In this document: in pieces, positions 51,436 through 62,218 of the stretch
Layout of the letters: every line of letters starts with the position of its first letter
How positions within the stretch are numbered: the stretch's first letter is position 1
DNA from: Ectobius pallidus
Taxonomy: Eukaryota; Arthropoda; Insecta; Blattodea; Ectobiidae
DNA length: 64,000 nucleotides
Assembly (NCBI GenBank): GCA_964059195.1
Contig: CAXKWD010000015.1
Location: 1,674,001-1,738,000 of the forward strand
Direction of reading: 5' to 3'
Program-made: the position numbers and the translations under genes
Notes under the pieces: model-generated
Databases searched by the model: none
What the model saw: only the letters and a program-made list of their open reading frames with translations
What the model was told of the DNA's origin: nothing

Positions 51436-54400
51436 ATGACATTCCTAGGCAACAGTTTCGTATTTGGAGATGGCATTGCTAAGCTACAGTTTCTTGTTCA
51501 AAATGTCAATGCTAAGCAACAGTCAGGTGTTTTAAAAACATCATTGCTAAGCAACAGTTTCCGGTTTAGACTGGCATCGCTAGGCAACACTTTTGTGATA
51601 GAAAAATTTAATTGTTGGCAGCCAAATTGTCTTTAAAAGTTACATTGCTAGGAAAAGTTACGACTTTGAAAAATGCATTGAAAGGTAAAGGTTTTTTGTC
51701 CGAAATTGACATTGCTACGCAACAGTATCTTTTTTAAAAGCTTTTAATAGGTAGCAATATTATGTTTAAGAATGACATTGCTAAGCAACAGATCTTTTTG
51801 ATGACTTTGCTAGGCAACAGTTTCCGGTTTAGACTGGCATGGCTAGGCAAAACTTTCGTGATAGAAAAATTACATTGTTAGGCAGCCAAATTGTATTTAA
51901 AAATTACATTGCTAGGAAAAAGTTTCACTTTGAAAAATGCATTGAAATGTAAAATTTTGTGTCTGAAATTGACATTGCTACCCAACAGTATATTTTTTTA
52001 AAAGTTTATAATAGGTAGCAATATTGTGTTTAAAAATGACATTGCTAAGCAACAGTTCTTTTTGACGACATTGCTAGGCAACAGTTCCCGGTTTAAAATG
52101 GCATTGCTAGGCAACACTTTCGTGTTTTAAAACTCATTGCTAGGCAACAGTATTCTTTCTATTCAAGCAAAATTTACAACCCATGTTTTGCCATTAGCAT
52201 TTCACCGATATTTTCATTGTATGTATTGATCATTGAGGGATTAAAAACTATTCCTTATAGATGACATTGCTAGGCAACAGTTTCGTATTTGGAGATGGCA
52301 TTGCTAAGCTACAGTTCCTTGTTCAAAATGTCAATGCTAAGCAACAGTCAGGTGTTTTAAAAACTTCATTGCTAAGCAACAGTTTCCGGTTTAGTCTGGC
52401 ATCGCTAGGCAACACTTTTGTGATAGAAAAATCTAATTGTTAGGCAGCCAAATTGTCTTTAAAAGTTACATTGCTAGGAAAAGTTACGACTTTGAAAAAT
52501 GCATTGAAAGGTAAAGGTTTTGTGTCAGAAATTGACATATCTCCGGAACAGTATCTTTTTTTAAAAGCTTTTAACAGGTAGCAATATTATGATTAAAAAT
52601 GACATTGCTAAGCAACAGATCTTTTTGATGACATTGCTAGGCAACAGTTTCCGGTTTAGACTGGTATGGCTAGGCAAAACTTTCGTGATAGAAAAATTAC
52701 ATTGTTAGGCAGCCAAATAGTATTTAAAAATTACATTGCTAGGAAAAAGTTTCGTCTTTGAATAATGCATTGAAATGTAAAAGTTTGGTGTCTGAAATTG
52801 ACATAGCTACGCAACAGTATATATTTTAAAAGTTTATAATAGGTAGCAATATTGTGTTTATAAATGACATTGCTAAGAAAAGATATTTTTTATGACATTG
52901 CTAGGCAACAGTTTCCGGTTTAAAATGGCATTGCTAGGCAACACTTTCGTGTTAAAACTCATTGCTAGGCAACAGTATTCTTTCTATTCAAGCAAAATTT
53001 ACAACCCATGTTTTGCCATTAGCATTTCACCGATATTTTCATTGTATGTATTGATCATTGAGGGATTAAAAACTATTCCTTATAGATGACATTCCTAGGC
53101 AACAGTTTCGTATTTGGAGATGGCATTGCTAAGCTACAGTTTCTTGTTCAAAATGTCAATGCTAAGCAACAGTCAGGTGTTTTAAAAACTTCATTGCTAA
53201 GCAACAGTTTCCGGTTTAGACTGGCATCGCTAGGCAACACTTTTGTGATAGAAAAATTTAATTGTTGGCAGCCAAATTGTCTTTAAAAGTTACATTGCTA
53301 GGAAAAGTTACGACTTTGAAAAATGCATTGAAAGGTAAAGGTTTTTTGTCCGAAATTGACATTGCTACGCAACAGTATCTTTTTTAAAAGCTTTTAATAG
53401 GTAGCAATATTATGTTTAAGAATGACATTGCTAAGCAACAGATCTTTTTGATGACTTTGCTAGGCAACAGTTTCCGGTTTAGACTGGCATGGCTAGGCAA
53501 AACTTTCGTGATAGAAAAATTACATTGTTAGGCAGCCAAATTGTATTTAAAAATTACATTGCTAGGAAAAAGTTTCACTTTGAAAAATGCATTGAAATGT
53601 AAAATTTTGTGTCTGAAATTGACATTGCTACCCAACAGTATATTTTTTTAAAAGTTTATAATAGGTAGCAATATTGTGTTTAAAAATGACATTGCTAAGC
53701 AACAGTTCTTTTTGACGACATTGCTAGGCAACAGTTCCCGGTTTAAAATGGCATTGCTAGGCAACACTTTCGTGTTTTAAAACTCATTGCTAGGCAACAG
53801 TATTCTTTCTATTCAAGCAAAATTTACAACCCATGTTTTGCCATTAGCATTTCACCGATATTTTCATTGTATGTATTGATCATTGAGGGATTAAAAACTA
53901 TTCCTTATAGATGACATTGCTAGGCAACAGTTTCGTATTTGGAGATGGCATTGCTAAGCTACAGTTCCTTGTTCAAAATGTCAATGCTAAGCAACAGTCA
54001 GGTGTTTTAAAAACTTCATTGCTAAGCAACAGTTTCCGGTTTAGTCTGGCATCGCTAGGCAACACTTTTGTGATAGAAAAATCTAATTGTTAGGCAGCCA
54101 AATTGTCTTTAAAAGTTACATTGCTAGGAAAAGTTACGACTTTGAAAAATGCATTGAAAGGTAAAGGTTTTTTGTCCGAAATTGACATTGCTACGCAACA
54201 GTATCTTTTTTTAAAAGCTTTTAATAGGTAGCAATATTATGTTTAAGAATGACAGTGCTAAGCAACAGATCTTTTTGATGACTTTGCTAGGCAACAGTTT
54301 CCGGTTTAGACTGGCATGGCTAGGCAAAACTTTCGTGATAGAAAAATTACATTGTTAGGCAGCCAAATTGTATTTAAAAATTACATTGCTAGGAAAAAGT

Positions 54401-54738
54401 TTCACTTTGAAAAATGCATTGAAATGTAAAAGTTTTGTGTCTGAAATTGACATTGCTACGCAACAGTATATTTTTTTAAAAGTTTATAATATGTAGCAAT
54501 ATTGTGTTTAAAAATGACATTGCTAAGCAACAGTTCTTTTTGACGACATTGCTAGGCAACAGTTCCCGGTTTAAAATGGCATTGCTAGGCAACACTTTCG
54601 TGTTTTAAAACTCATTGCTAGGCAACAGTATTCTTTCTATTCAAGCAAAACTTACAACCCATGTTTTGCCATTAGCATTTCACCGATATTTTCATTGTAT
54701 GTATTGATCATTGAGGAATTAAAAACTATTCCTTATAG
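51436..54738 (+). repeat. Four monomers in a 1,650-bp dimer pattern
   Basis: Monomers 51,436 and 52,261 (the latter with TTTAGTCTGG) are followed 1,650 bp later by 53,086 and 53,911 with the same features, including the shortened T-tract near 51,730/53,381, GAAATGTAAAATTTTG and GCTACCCAACAG. Block A of 51,436 has AAAACATCATT where 53,086 has AAAACTTCATT, so the two dimers are not identical. Confidence 0.65.
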
Positions 54739-56393
54739 ATGACATTGCTAGGCAACAGTTTCGTATTTGGAGATGGCATTGCTAAGCTACAGTTTCTTGT
54801 TCAAGATGTCAATGCTAAGCAACAGTCAGGTGTTTTAAAAACTTCATTGCTAAGCAACAGTTTCCGGTTTAGACTGGCATCGCTAGGCAACACTTTTGTG
54901 ATAGAAAAATCTAATTGTTAGGCAGCCAAATTGTCTTTAAAAGTTACATTGCTAGGAAAAGTTACGACTTTGAAAAATGCATTGAAAGGTAAAGGCTTTT
55001 GTCCGAAATTGACATTGCTACGCAACAGTATCTTTTTTTAAAAGCTTTTAATAGGTAGCAATATTATGTTTAAGAATGACATTGCTAAGCAACAGATCTT
55101 TTTGATGACTTTGCTAGGCAACAGTTTCCGGTTTAGACTGGCATGGCTAGGCAAAACTTTCGTGATAGAAAAATTACATTGTTAGGCAGCCAAATTGTAT
55201 TTAAAAATTACATTGCTAGGAAAAAGTTTCACTTTGAAAAATGCATTGAAATGTAAAAGTTTTGTGTCTGAAATTGACATTGCTACCCAACAGTATATTT
55301 TTTTAAAAGTTTATAATAGGTAGCAATATTGTGTTTAAAAATGACATTGCTAAGCAACAGTTCTTTTTGACGACATTGCTAGGCAACAGTTCCCGGTTTA
55401 AAATGGCATTGCTAGGCAACACTTTCGTGTTTTAAAACTCATTGCTAGGCAACAGTATTCTTTCTATTCAAGCAAAATTTACAACCCATGTTTTGCCATT
55501 AGCATTTCACCGATATTTTCATTGTATGTATTGATCATTGAGGGATTAAAAACTATTCCTTATAGATGACATTGCTAGGCAACAGTTTCGTATTTGGAGA
55601 TGGCATTGCTAAGCTACAGTTCCTTGTTCAAAATGTCAATGCTAAGCAACAGTCAGGTGTTTTAAAAACTTCATTGCTAAGCAACAGTTTCCGGTTTAGA
55701 CTGGCATCGCTAGGCAACACTTTTGTGATAGAAAAATCTAATTGTTAGGCAGCCAAATTGTCTTTAAAAGTTACATTGCTAGGAAAAGTTACGACTTTGA
55801 AAAATGCATTGAAAGGTAAAGGTTTTTTGTCCGAAATTGACATTGCTACGCAACAGTATCTTTTTTTAAAAGCTTTTAATAGGTAGCAATATTATGTTTA
55901 AGAATGACATTGCTAAGCAACAGATCTTTTTGATGACTTTGCTAGGCAACAGTTTCCGGTTTAGACTGGCATGGCTAGGCAAAACTTTCGTGATAGAAAA
56001 ATTACATTGTTAGGCAGCCAAATTGTATTTAAAAATTACATTGCTAGGAAAAAGTTTCACTTTGAAAAATGCATTGAAATGTAAAAGTTTTGTGTCTGAA
56101 ATTGACATTGCTACGCAACAGTATATTTTTTTAAAAGTTTATAATAGGTAGCAATATTGTGTTTACAAATGACATTGCTAAGCAACAGTTCTTTTTGACG
56201 ACATTGCTAGGCAACAGTTCCCGGTTTAAAATGGCATTGCTAGGCAACACTTTCGTGTTTTAAAACTCATTGCTAGGCAACAGTATTCTTTCTATTCAAG
56301 CAAAATTTACAACCCATGTTTTGCCATTAGCATTTCACCGATATTTTCATTGTATGTATTGATCATTGAGGGATTAAAAACTATTCCTTATAG
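54739..56393 (+). repeat. Two ordinary type I monomers
   Basis: Both are close to the reference monomer. Small private changes include GAGGAATTAAAAAC near 54,714 just upstream and AAAGGCTTTTGTCC near 54,991. No larger period is visible here. Confidence 0.7.
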
Positions 56394-57209
56394 ATGACAT
56401 TGCTAGGCAACAGTTTCGTATTTGGAGATGGCATTGCTAAGCTACAGTTCCTTGTTCAAAATGTCAATGCTAAGCAACAGTCAGGTGTTTTAAAAACTTC
56501 ATTGCTAAGCAACAGTTTCCGGTTTAGACTGGCATCGCTAGGCAACACTTTTGTGATAGAAAAATCTAATTGTTAGGCAGCCAAATTGTCTTTAAAAGTT
56601 ACATTGCTAGGAAAAGTTACGACTTTGAAAAATGCATTGAAAGGTAAAGGTTTTGTGTCAGAAATTGACATTGCTCCGCAACAGTATCTTTTTTTAAAAG
56701 CTTTTAATAGGTAGCAATATTATGTTTAAAAATTACATTGCTAAGAAACAGATCTTTTGAAGACATTGCTAGGCAACAGTTTCTGGTTTAGACTGGCATG
56801 GCTAGGCAAAACTTTCGTGATAGAAAAATTACATTGTTAGGCAGCCAAATAGTATTTAAAAATTACATTGCTAGGAAAAAGTTTCGTCTATGAATAATGC
56901 ATTGAAATGTAAAAGTTTTGTGTCTGAAATGGACATAGCTACGCAACAGTATATATTTTAAAAGTTTATAATAGGTAGCAATATAGTGTTCAAAAATGAC
57001 ATTGCTAAGAAAAGTTATTTTTTATGACATGGCTAGGCAACAGTTTCCGGTTTAAAATGGCATTGCTAGGCAACACTTTCGTGTTTTAAAACTCATTGCT
57101 AGGCAACAGTATTCTTTCTATTCAAGCAAAATTTACAACCCATGTTTTGCCATTAGCATTTCACCGATATTTTCATTGTACGTATTTATCATTGTACTAT
57201 TCCTTATAG
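56394..57209 (+). repeat. Most diverged monomer (816 bp)
   Basis: From about 56,731 to its end it carries many changes found in no other monomer: AAATTACATTGCTAAGAAAC, GATCTTTTGAAGACATTGC, TTTCTGGTTTAG, TTCGTCTATGAATAATG, GAAATGGACATAGC, AATATAGTGTTCAAAAATG, GACATGGCTAGG, and CGTATTTATCATTGTACTATTCC where others have a longer GATCATTGAGGGATTAAAAAC stretch. The last change accounts for most of the missing length. Block C is recombinant (type II opening, GTGTTTTAAAAC end). It directly abuts the trimer duplication to the right. Confidence 0.8.
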
Positions 57210-59679
57210 ATGACATTGCTAGGCAACAGTTTCGTATTTGGAGATGGCATTGCTAAGCTACAGTTTCTTGTTCAAGATGTCAATGCTAAGCAACAGTCAG
57301 GTGTTTTAAAAACTTCATTGCTAAGCAACAGTTTCCGGTTTAGACTGGCATCGCTAGGCAACACTTTTGTGATAGAAAAATTACATTGTTAGGCAGCCAA
57401 ATTGTCTTTAAAAGTTACATTGCTAGGAAAAGTTACGACTTTGAAAAATGCATTGAAAGGTAAAGGATTTTTGGCAGAAATTGACATTGCTACGCAACAG
57501 TATCTTTTTTTAAAAGCTTTTAATAGGTAGCAATATTATGTTTAAAAATGACATTGCTAAGCAACAGATCTTTTTGATGACATTGCTAGGCAACAGTTTC
57601 CGGTTTAGACTGGCATGGCTAGGCAAAACTTTCGTGATAGAAAAATTACATTGTTAGGCAGCCAAATTGTATTTAAAAATTACATTGCTAGGAAAAAGTT
57701 TCACTTTGAAAAATGCATTGAAATGTAAAAGTTTTGTGTCTGAAATTGACATTGCTACGCAACAGTATATTTTTTTAAAAGTTTATAATATGTAGCAATA
57801 TTGTGTTTAAAAATGACATTGCTAAGCAACAGTTCTTTTTGACGACATTGCTAGGCAACAGTTCCCGGTTTAAAATGGCATTGCTAGGCAACACTTTCGT
57901 GTTTTAAAACTCATTGCTAGGCAACAGTATTCTTTCTATTCAAGCAAAACTTACAACCCATGTTTTGCCATTAGCATTTCACCGATATTTTCATTGTATG
58001 TATTGATCATTGAGGGATAAAAACTATTCCTTATAGATGACATTGCTAGGCAACAGTTTCGTATTTGGAGATGGCATTGCTAAGCTACAGTTCCTTGTTC
58101 AAAATGTCAATGCTAAGCAACAGTCAGGTGTTTTAAAAACTTCATTGCTAAGCAACAGTTTCCGGTTTAGACTGGCATCGCTAGGCAACACTTTTGTGAT
58201 AGAAAAATCTAATTGTTAGGCAGCCAAATTGTCTTTAAAAGTTACATTGCTAGGAAAAGTTACGACTTTGAAAAATGCATTGAAATGTAAAGGATTTTTG
58301 GCAGAAATTGACATTGCTACGCAACAGTATCTTTTTTTAAATCTTTTAATAGGTAGCAATATTATGTTTAAAAATGACATTGCTAAGCAACAGATCTTTT
58401 TGATGACATTGCTAGGCAACAGTTTCCGGTTTAGACTGGCATGGCTAGGCAAAACTTTCGTGATAGAAAAATTACATTGTTAGGCAGCCAAATAGTATAA
58501 AAATTACATTGCTAGGAAAAAGTTTCACTTTGAAAAATGCATTGAAATGTAAAAGTTTTGTGTCTGAAATTGACATTGTTACGCAACAGTATATTTTTTT
58601 AAACGTTTATAATATGTAGCAATATTGTGTTTAAAAATGACATTGCTAAGCAACAGTTCTTTTTGACGACATTGCTAGGCAACAGTTCCCGGTTTAAAAT
58701 GGCATTGCTAGGCAACACTTTCGTGTTTTAAAACTCATTGCTAGGCAACAGTATTCTTTCTATTCAAGCAAAACTTACAACCCATGTTTTGCCATTAGCA
58801 TTTCACCGATATTTTCATTGTATGTATTGATCATTGAGGGATTAAAAACTATTCCTTATAGATGACATTCCTAGGCAACAGTTTCGTATTTGGAGATGGC
58901 ATTGCTAAGCTACAGTTTCTTGTTCAAAATGTCAATGCTAAGCAACAGTCAGGTGTTTTAAAAACTTCATTGCTAAGCAACAGTTTCCGGTTTAGACTGG
59001 CATCGCTAGGCAACACTTTTGTGATAGAAAAATTTAATTGTTGGCAGCCAAATTGTCTTTAAAAGTTACATTGCTAGGAAAAGTTACGACTTTGAAAAAT
59101 GCATTCAAAGGTAAAGGTTTTTTGTCCGAAATTGACATTGCTACGCAACAGTATCTTTTTTAAAAGCTTTTAATAGGTAGCAATATTATGTTTAAGAATG
59201 ACATTGCTAAGCAACAGATCTTTTTGATGACTTTGCTAGGCAACAGTTTCCGGTTTAGACTGGCATGGCTAGGCAAAACTTTCGTGATAGAAAAATTACA
59301 TTGTTAGGCAGCCAAATTGTATTTAAAAATTACATTGCTAGGAAAAAGTTTCACTTTGAAAAATGCATTGAAATGTAAAATTTTGTGTCTGAAATTGACA
59401 TTGCTACCCAACAGTATATTTTTTTAAAAGTTTATAATAGGTAGCAATATTGTGTTTAAAAATGACATTGCTAAGCAACAGTTCTTTTTGACGACATTGC
59501 TAGGCAACAGTTCCCGGTTTAAAATGGCATTGCTAGGCAACACTTTCGTGTTTTAAAACTCATTGCTAGGCAACAGTATTCTTTCTATTCAAGCAAAATT
59601 TACAACCCATGTTTTGCCATTAGCATTTCACCGATATTTTCATTGTATGTATTGATCATTGAGGGACTAAAAACTATTC
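57203..59679 (+). repeat. Trimer repeat, right-hand pair, unit 1 (2,477 bp)
   Basis: Three monomers repeated 2,477-2,478 bp downstream. Shared private changes: GAAAAATTACATTG in block A near 57,376, GAGGGATAAAAAC near 58,013, TTAAATCTTTTAATAGG near 58,337, AATAGTATAAAAATTAC near 58,491, GACATTGTTACGC near 58,571 and GCATTCAAAGG near 59,101. The left edge is sharp because the sequence before about 57,200 is a type II-like diverged monomer, while that before 59,680 is type I. Confidence 0.88.
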
Positions 59680-62218
59680 CTTATAGATGACATTGCTAGC
59701 CAACAGTTTCGTATTTGGAGATGGCATTGCTAAGCTACAGTTTCTTGTTCAAGATGTCAATGCTAAGCAACAGTCAGGTGTTTTAAAAACTTCATTGCTA
59801 AGCAACAGTTTCCGGTTTAGACTGGCATCGCTAGGCAACACTTTTGTGATAGAAAAATTACATTGTTAGGCAGCCAAATTGTCTTTAAAAGTTACATTGC
59901 TAGGAAAAGTTACGACTTTGAAAAATGCATTGAAAGGTAAAGGATTTTTGGCAGAAATTGACATTGCTACGCAACAGTATCTTTTTTTAAAAGCTTTTAA
60001 TAGGTAGCAATATTATGTTTAAAAATGACATTGCTAAGCAACAGATCTTTTTGATGACATTGCTAGGCAACAGTTTCCGGTTTAGACTGGCATGGCTAGG
60101 CAAAACTTTCGTGATAGAAAAATTACATTGTTAGGCAGCCAAATTGTATTTAAAAATTACATTGCTAGGAAAAAGTTTCACTTTGAAAAATGCATTGAAA
60201 TGTAAAAGTTTTGTGTCTGAAATTGACATTGCTACGCAACAGTATATTTTTTTAAAAGTTTATAATATGTAGCAATATTGTGTTTAAAAATGACATTGCT
60301 AAGCAACAGTTCTTTTTGACGACATTGCTAGGCAACAGTTCCCGGTTTAAAATGGCATTGCTAGGCAACACTTTCGTGTTTTAAAACTCATTGCTAGGCA
60401 ACAGTATTCTTTCTATTCAAGCAAAACTTACAACCCATGTTTTGCCATTAGCATTTCACCGATATTTTCATTGTATGTATTGATCATTGAGGGATAAAAA
60501 CTATTCCTTATAGATGACATTGCTAGGCAACAGTTTCGTATTTGGAGATGGCATTGCTAAGCTACAGTTCCTTGTTCAAAATGTCAATGCTAAGCAACAG
60601 TCAGGTGTTTTAAAAACTTCATTGCTAAGCAACAGTTTCCGGTTTAGACTGGCATCGCTAGGCAACACTTTTGTGATAGAAAAATCTAATTGTTAGGCAG
60701 CCAAATTGTCTTTAAAAGTTACATTGCTAGGAAAAGTTACGACTTTGAAAAATGCATTGAAATGTAAAGGATTTTTGGCAGAAATTGACATTGCTACGCA
60801 ACAGTATCTTTTTTTTAAATCTTTTAATAGGTAGCAATATTATGTTTAAAAATGACATTGCTAAGCAACAGATCTTTTTGATGACATTGCTAGGCAACAG
60901 TTTCCGGTTTAGACTGGCATGGCTAGGCAAAACTTTCGTGATAGAAAAATTACATTGTTAGGCAGCCAAATAGTATAAAAATTACATTGCTAGGAAAAAG
61001 TTTCACTTTGAAAAATGCATTGAAATGTAAAAGTTTTGTGTCTGAAATTGACATTGTTACGCAACAGTATATTTTTTTAAACGTTTATAATATGTAGCAA
61101 TATTGTGTTTAAAAATGACATTGCTAAGCAACAGTTCTTTTTGACGACATTGCTAGGCAACAGTTCCCGGTTTAAAATGGCATTGCTAGGCAACACTTTC
61201 GTGTTTTAAAACTCATTGCTAGGCAACAGTATTCTTTCTATTCAAGCAAAACTTACAACCCATGTTTTGCCATTAGCATTTCACCGATATTTTCATTGTA
61301 TGTATTGATCATTGAGGGATTAAAAACTATTCCTTATAGATGACATTCCTAGGCAACAGTTTCGTATTTGGAGATGGCATTGCTAAGCTACAGTTTCTTG
61401 TTCAAAATGTCAATGCTAAGCAACAGTCAGGTGTTTTAAAAACTTCATTGCTAAGAAACAGTTTCCGGTTTAGACTGGCATCGCTAGGCAACACTTTTGT
61501 GATAGAAAAATTTAATTGTTGGCAGCCAAATTGTCTTTAAAAGTTACATTGCTAGGAAAAGTTACGACTTTGAAAAATGCATTCAAAGGTAAAGGTTTTT
61601 TGTCCGAAATTGACATTGCTACGCAACAGTATCTTTTTTAAAAGCTTTTAATAGGTAGCAATATTATGTTTAAGAATGACATTGCTAAGCAACAGATCTT
61701 TTTGATGACTTTGCTAGGCAACAGTTTCCGGTTTAGACTGGCATGGCTAGGCAAAACTTTCGTGATAGAAAAATTACATTGTTAGGCAGCCAAATTGTAT
61801 TTAAAAATTACATTGCTAGGAAAAAGTTTCACTTTGAAAAATGCATTGAAATGTAAAATTTGGTGTCTGAAATTGACATTGCTACCCAACAGTATATTTT
61901 TTTTAAAGTTTATAATAGGTAGCAATATTGTGTTTAAAAATGACATTGCTAAGCAACAGTTCTTTTTGACGACATTGCTAGGCAACAGTTCCCGGTTTAA
62001 AATGGCATTGCTAGGCAACACTTTCGTGTTTTAAAACTCATTGCTAGGCAACAGTATTCTTTCTATTCAAGCAAAATTTACAACCCATGTTTTGCCATTA
62101 GCATTTCACCGATATTTTCATTGTATGTATTGATCATTGAGGGACTAAAAACTATTCCTTATAGATGACATTGCTAGCCAACAGTTTCGTATTTGGAGAT
62201 GGCATTGCTAAGCTACAG
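59680..62218 (+). repeat. Trimer repeat, right-hand pair, unit 2 (~2,478 bp)
   Basis: Second copy with the same private changes (near 59,853, 60,490, 60,815, 60,968, 61,049 and 61,579). GAGGGACTAAAAAC and GCTAGCCAACAG, seen near 59,662 and 59,693, recur near 62,140 and 62,171. It differs from unit 1 by a few bases (CTAAGAAACAG near 61,451, AAAATTTGGTGTC near 61,856) and by T-tract length near 60,808 and 61,899. Matching ends at 62,219-62,232, where CAGTTCCTTG and CAAAATG replace CAGTTTCTTG and CAAGATG. Confidence 0.85.

Noticed and set aside
58229..58483. 84-codon frame as a real gene, with a reverse-strand frame overlapping it
   Set aside because: It opens only because a local AAATC change in the T/A-tract near 58,337 and the type I context remove stops. 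The flanking monomers have the same sequence with stops.
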